A stretch of DNA of 64,000 nucleotides from Leptodontidium sp. MPI-SDFR-AT-0119 (Eukaryota; Ascomycota; Leotiomycetes; Helotiales; Leptodontidiaceae): positions 4,361,080 through 4,425,079 of the forward strand of contig JAHLEZ010000003.1 in the NCBI GenBank assembly GCA_020726505.1, written 5' to 3'. Numbering within the stretch: position 1 is the stretch's first letter; each line of letters begins with the position of its first letter. Position numbers and translations under genes: made by a program. The notes beneath the pieces are model-generated. The model had not been told where the DNA came from and made no database searches. It was given only the letters and a program-made list of their open reading frames with translations. Below are positions 58,800 through 64,000 of the stretch, in pieces.

Positions 58800-61700
58800 A
58801 GAGTACTAACGCTACCCTTTATTAGATAGTACTCTTGTTGACAACTACAGCGCGACTTACTTAATTAATAATATTAATAAACTAGTCCCTGGTAGCTTTA
58901 AACGTACTATAAGAGAATTAGTTAACGCGGGCACTTTAAGCTTGCCGATTATTAGTAGGGGTACACGTGTCTTTGAGAACGCTATATATAGACCTGCTAG
59001 ACTATTTATAAGAGACTTGACACTGTCTAATGTGGCTGTTATAAAGGAGTTTAACATTAACATTATCTTAGAGAGCCTTCTTGTATAGTCAGGGGTGTAG
59101 TATAATAATGCTAACACGACTTTGCGCGTAGGTAGTACTAAAGAGAGCTATGTAGTGAGAACCCTATAGCGCAAGTGGAACCTTATAGTATTTAAATATA
59201 AGCCTATTAATAACTGCTCGCGCTCTTTATAACTATATATATTTATGAAGACACGTAGATTTCTTACTATAATAATATACTTGACGATTAGTAGACGATT
59301 ATACCCTCTTAAGAAGTATACCTTTTAGTTAACTCACCGATTCTTACGGCCCCGTAATAATATAGTAGAAATATAGTACTTACGTACTAGTTACTTTGGC
59401 AAATTAGCCTTAAAAGCTCTTGTGAAGTATGCCCGTAATGTTTAAATCAATGGAATAACTAGCGTTAAATGCGAAAGCTGCGCCGTAATATACTTAATCT
59501 AATAACTATTACGTAGAAAGTTAGATAATAAGTCGCCGAGACCGTTCTTTAAAGTCGCATGGGACTTGTTTGACTACTTTGTAGGCTACGATGGGACATG
59601 CTAGCTACTAACGATTAAGGACGAATATAGCGGCAAGCTTTTTGCGTTTATAAGCACTAATAAGACGCAAGAGGCCGTTATGAGCGTGCTTGAGTCGTTT
59701 GAGGCATAGTTTAGACGTTAATACGGCCTAGCTATATATAAAATTAGGTCTAATAACGACACGTCTATAATCAATACACAGTACTAGACTAAGTACGACT
59801 AATAGGCGCTAGACCTTGGCATAAAGCTAGAGCCTACTCTTGTTTACACGTATAAGCCAAATGAAAGTGTAGAAAGAGCTGGTGGGGAGCTAATTGCTAA
59901 GGCCCTAAAAATAATGACAGGCGCTAATCTGCTATCCAAGTTATAGCTAAAAGCTGTTTTGACGGCTATATACTTATATAATATGTCGCCATTGGCCAGG
60001 AGAGCTATATAGTCGCTAAACGAAGTCCTAGAAGTATAGTTTAGGCAATATTTTCGGTAGTACAATCTATATATAGTAAAGAGGTTACTAGTTAATTTAA
60101 GACTTAACTAAAGTAATACTTTTGCGTATAGCGCTAAAGCCTACACGATAATTAAAAACCAATAAGCTCTTTATAATAAGAGAGGCTTTAAGGTTAACCT
60201 AAGGGGGCACATCGGTTACTTGGTTGGCTACTGTGTAACTAACATATACAGGATCTAGATACCCCTACTAAAGCGTGTAATACGTACCCGAAACGTTGTT
60301 GTTTTTAATAAAGCATAGTTTTATAATAAGTAAGTAGTAGTCGGCTAATTACTGCCGATACTTAAATAGGTCGTTGATATACTTGCGGAGCCTAAGGCCG
60401 CTTAGGACGCCGAGTTAGCTATTAAACACGTAAAGGACGAGTATACGGAGGCGAAAAATAGTACTAAATTAAATAGGCTATTATTTGACTTAATAAAAGT
60501 CGACAAAGTTTTTATAAAGGTAGTCCTGTACGTAATTATTAAGGCGGGACTGCTTATTCCACGAGAATATTAAAATAAGATAATATCGTTAGATTCACGA
60601 ATTAATACGTTAGGGAACGATATAAAGCTTAATAAGGACAATATAAAAGTTCTAGTAATAACAAAAAGCCTAGGCACACTAAAACAGACTTAAAGCTAGA
60701 CATAACGAAACGAATATATTAAGCCTAGGAGGGGTGCCCCACGTGCGAAACTACTACGCTAAATTAAGGGTGCGCGTAAATTAATATTTTAAATTGTAAT
60801 TTAAAGTAGAGCACGAGACAGTTAGAGTCAATTACTGTGCTAAACTGAAGTAACTAATGTAAGCCTAAGAAGTGTACTATAGCACGAAAACACCTCGTTT
60901 AAGGAGGATTACGACGACGAGCTAAAGGAAGAATAATAATTACTCCTAAAAAATACACCGTTAGAGACAATAATATAACTCTTATTAAAAGAAACTATGT
61001 CTTAAGAGACCTTAGACGAAGTGTTATAAGCACTTAACTAAAGTTAATTACACCCTGTTACTCGAGCTTAGCGGAGAAGGCGAGTTAAAGAGACAATATA
61101 ATTAAATAGACGGTTAAAGATTAGGCCGGGAGTATACTTCTTTACGACAAAGGAGCTCTTAAGCGTCGAGTTTATAGACTAAAAAGATAAGAATTATACG
61201 TAAATCACATCCTTTATTACGACGTTCTAAAATAAAGACGTGACATAAGAAGATAATAAAGACTATAGAACTATATATATTATCTTTATAGCTATAGTTA
61301 GTGGCGAAATAATTAAAACATAAGAAACTATAAGTTCTGAAATAATACAATTATATTAGGCAAAGCTTCCGATAATACTAAAGTACTAGTAAAACCTAGA
61401 CTAATACTCGTGGGGAGAACGCTTCTGAGAGAACGCACGCAAGGAGATAGAGAACCTCTAGGCTAAGAAATACTAGTATATTGTGCTTAGGGCAGACGCT
61501 AAAACGACGCCTATATTACTAAAATAGGTATTTACTTACAAAGTTAACTTAGCTAGATAGCTTATACGTACTAAATCGCGTATCGTTACTAGGGGTGACT
61601 TATAAGAGGATGCCACTATATTCTCCACGTACGCCTTTATACTAGCGGCGAGGTCTTTTCGTGTTATAATAGCCCTAGTAGCCTAATTTGACCTGGAAGT

Positions 61701-62955
61701 TAAGTAGTACGACGTCGTGAACGCTTTTATTAATACAAAACGAGACGAACGAAATACACCCGTTTATTATTATCTTCCTGACAATTTTAAGTAGCCTAGT
61801 ATAATTATAGAGATCGACAGAGCCTTATATAGCTTACGCGATTCTTTAGTCTTATAATATAGCGACTTCTCAGTTATACTTAAAAGCCTTAGTCTAAAGC
61901 TACTTATAAAAGAGCCCTATATATTTATAAACGACAAGCGCACAGTGTTTGTGGCCTTTTATATAGACGATATATAAGTACTATACTATAAGTTAAACCT
62001 CGTTATAGCGGCTAAAATTACTGATGGCCTTAATAAAGCCTACGAGCTAACTGTAATAAGTAACGTGGAGTAGTTTTTAAGGGTACGAATTATACGGGAT
62101 AGACATGCGAAAACAGTTACGTTAGTTTACGATACGTATATAGAGAAGGTGGCCCGGAAATTTAGCTTAGTAGATAGTAACTGCCTAAGTACCCCTCTAC
62201 TGTATTACGACCTAGTTAAAAACACGGGCAAAGTAACGAAGGTATAAATTAAGAAGTATTAAGAAAAGGTCGGATCTGTCCTGTACACGGCTGTTATAAT
62301 TAGACTAGACGTAGCTTTTATAACTTCATAGCCATCGCAATTTTTAACGAACCTAAGTCAAAAGCACTTATAGGCTGTTAATTAAATAATACGTTACTTA
62401 TTTAATACACGCTTCTTAAGGATCGTTTATAGTTATTAATAGCGCGAAACGTAGCTAGTAATAGCGTTTAATACTTCTTTCGTAAATAATTTAAAAACTA
62501 GGCGTTCTTTATAAGGGCTTATTATTCTTTTGTTTAGGGGTGTTATATTATAGAAAGTATTTAAGTAGGATATAGTCATTACCTCGACTATAAAAGCCGA
62601 GCTCTTAGGGGTAAAGCAAACTACAAAGGAGGTTATAGCTTTATAGAGGCTCTTTAGAGAAATATACCTTAATGTAAGGTGCTCTTAGAATATCTTCTAT
62701 AACAATTAATAAACGATTAGGCTTATAGTTAGAGAGAACTAGTATATATCAACTAAGCTTAAGCACGTTAATATTTAGAATATATAATTACGTTAAGAGT
62801 ATTAAAAAGGCAGTTTTAAAGTTACGTATTTGCTTAGTAGTAAGATATACATTAATAGCTTTATTAAAAACCTCTCACGCTAGAAGTTTGAGACCTTCTT
62901 AATACTACTTAACTTATAAGATACTAGGGCGTTAGTAAAAGAGCTTAATTAAAGC
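58800..62955 (+). pseudogene. pol of the second Copia element (PR-IN-RT-RNaseH)
   Basis: The protease region reads YPLLDSTLVDNYSAT (58812-58857) with a RIP-altered active site, then GTLSLPIISRGTRVFENAIY. The integrase zinc-binding pair Cys-x2-Cys is kept at 59469-59480 (CESC). The core near 59560-60060 includes FKVAWDLFDYFVGYDGT, IRSNNDTS and an ERAGGELIAKAL stretch with the catalytic Glu. Reverse transcriptase has Y-I-D-D intact at 61970-61981 and a conserved block VAFYIDDI. RNase H ends near 62950 with TRALVKELN. Stops are spread through all domains. This is a well-known fungal Copia type by its readable blocks. Confidence 0.85.
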
Positions 62956-62959
62956 TTAT

Positions 62960-63235
62960 ACTTTACTATAAAACACACTCTTTTGTTTTCCTTTGTATTT
63001 TTTAAGGTAGTATAGTCACGTTAAGTACGTTCTTTTTAAGTTATTAAAGGGCAAGAATTTTATTTCGGCCGAAGCTATAATTAAACTAACGTAAAGTAAG
63101 TATATAAGGGCCTGTTCTTAAGCTACTTATAAGGTAGTAAACTATAATTTTAAAGGGGCACGTTCTTAAGCCGCTATTAAGTCGCGAACTAAACTACTAA
63201 TAAGTCTACTAGCTTACTAAGGAGCTCCTTAATGC
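62960..63235. other. Sequence after the Copia element
   Basis: Two related blocks, GTTCTTAAG-C-T/C-ACTTATAAGG-type at about 63114-63150 and 63163-63190, form an imperfect direct repeat. No gene is seen. Confidence 0.35.
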
Positions 63236-63257
63236 GGCGGCGGCGGGCGGCTATATT

Positions 63258-63322
63258 ATTAGTACTATTAGCAGTAGTAGTAGTACTAGTACTAGCACTA
63301 ATAACACTAGTACTAGCACTAA
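63258..63322. repeat. ACTAG/AGTACT microsatellite-like run
   Basis: Low-complexity sequence built of AGTACTAGTACTAGCACTA-type units, flanked by GC-rich blocks (GGCGGCGGCGGGCGG at about 63235 and GGCGGGGGCGGGGG at about 63351). Confidence 0.7.
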
Positions 63323-64000
63323 CCCGAACGGGTGGGAGGATTAGGCGGAGGGCGGGGGCGGGGGAAGCGGCGGGGGCTGAGCTTGTTAATATACTTGAGG
63401 TATGCTTATAAAGGTAAAGTGAATATATTAGGGGCAGTAATTACTTCTTAGACCGAAGCCTGGAGACGTCTTAATTGTTATTTAGAAGTTAGCTAGCTTC
63501 AAAGACACAAGAGCTAAAGTAAAACTTACACGAGTGTGATTAAAACCGCGCTTCTCCTTTATAAAGGCCGTAAAGGCGACCGCAATAGTAGGCCTAATAG
63601 GACCGGCGTAACTATGATTCTGACTGTGGCACCGCAGGTACTGCACCGAGCTAACTACACTTTAGTAAATGCTAATAGAGAGATTACCCTTTAAGGCAGC
63701 TTTAACGTATACTAAGTAGGGGACCTCCTTATTAGTACTTGCCTTAGCGCGACGGCGAGGGGTAGTTAAGGCGGGGGCAGGGGCGGGCGAGGGGGTGCGG
63801 GGGCGGGGAGGCTATTATAACTTGTCAAAACTATTCTCAAAATAACTAAAAATATAAGGGAAACTTACCTTTTTTATTACGCGAGTAGCGGCGGCGTTAG
63901 CGGCGCGGGCGGCCTTAATAGCCTTGCAGCGAGACGAAACACGAGCTATTTTAAAGTATAGTACGCTTGAAAGGGGAAGTTACGATAGGGGGGGGGGGGG
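63323..64000. other. Unassigned GC-rich/AT-rich mosaic to window end
   Basis: GC-rich blocks at 63345-63380, 63768-63812 and 63890-63915 alternate with AT-rich sequence. On the minus strand the complement reads Ala/Arg-rich near 63880-63960 and is followed by a GTAAGT donor-like site (near 63868), suggesting an exon edge, but no protein family is recognised. The window ends in a run of at least 12 G. Confidence 0.3.

Larger units (their letters stand above)
56953..62955 (+). mobile_element. Second Copia element, 3' LTR not found
   Basis: Gag, protease, integrase, reverse transcriptase and RNase H follow in Ty1/Copia order from about 57.8 to 62.95 kb after a putative LTR. No matching 3' LTR was seen after RNase H, so the element is 3'-truncated or its LTR has diverged beyond recognition. 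It belongs to a different Copia family from 52907-56688: the readable protein segments do not match. Confidence 0.7.

Noticed and set aside
58572..60065. Minus-strand ORFs of 61-86 residues in the second Copia element
   Set aside because: They are complements of the pol coding sequence; the strand asymmetry comes from RIP removing stops from one side less than the other.
1..64000. Alternative genetic code as an explanation for the many TAA/TAG codons
   Set aside because: The stops coincide with expected Gln and Trp codons only in repeats, other residues show the same transitions (Asp to Asn, Cys to Tyr), and the island genes use normal stops; RIP explains all of this.

Overview
The window looks like a transposon-packed, AT-rich compartment of a filamentous ascomycete (Pezizomycotina) genome. 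Almost every readable protein fragment belongs to a fungal transposable element. The decay has the signature of repeat-induced point mutation (RIP): TpA is very common, CpA and TpG are nearly absent, CpG is kept, and stops have replaced Gln and Trp codons. For example, in 48001-48060 I count 12 TpA, 0 CpA and 0 TpG, against 2 TpA, 6 CpA and 5 TpG in 44041-44100. The species cannot be named from this sequence. I see no bacterial features, rRNA, tRNA or CRISPR.

Left block (1-28641): several copies of one Ty3/Gypsy family with a C-terminal chromodomain-like region (family A, LTR about 300 bp). There is a truncated forward copy (1-1153), a truncated reverse copy (1154-2380), a complete forward copy with 5-bp target duplications (2749-9348), and a reverse copy (10180-28641). 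The reverse copy is split by a second, about 12.1 kb Gypsy element (family B, 13615-25759).

Middle block (28642-40068): a lightly damaged LINE ORF1 fragment (minus strand), a decayed Helitron Rep/helicase (minus strand, about 31.2-35.6 kb), and a possible Copia gag remnant. A Tc1/mariner DD34E transposon with both inverted repeats and a TA duplication follows. It is interrupted by a young 1684-bp non-autonomous LTR element whose two 145-bp LTRs read as identical, with a tandem array inside.

Gene island (about 40400-44850): the only stretch with ordinary base composition. It holds two plausible host genes. One is a small membrane protein (164 codons from its first ATG). The other is a 266-residue predicted secreted protein with six cysteines after its signal peptide. 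A 197-bp tandem repeat lies between them.

Right block (44861-64000): the C-terminal end of a pogo-type transposase, a complete-length Gypsy element (family C, 45446-52906), a Copia pol lying between 169-bp inverted repeats (52907-56688), a second Copia element (56953 to about 62955), and GC-rich low-complexity sequence to a terminal poly-G.

The elements do not act together as a pathway. They record layers of insertion and RIP around one small gene island. That arrangement is typical of fast-evolving fungal compartments, and this last point is inference from context.
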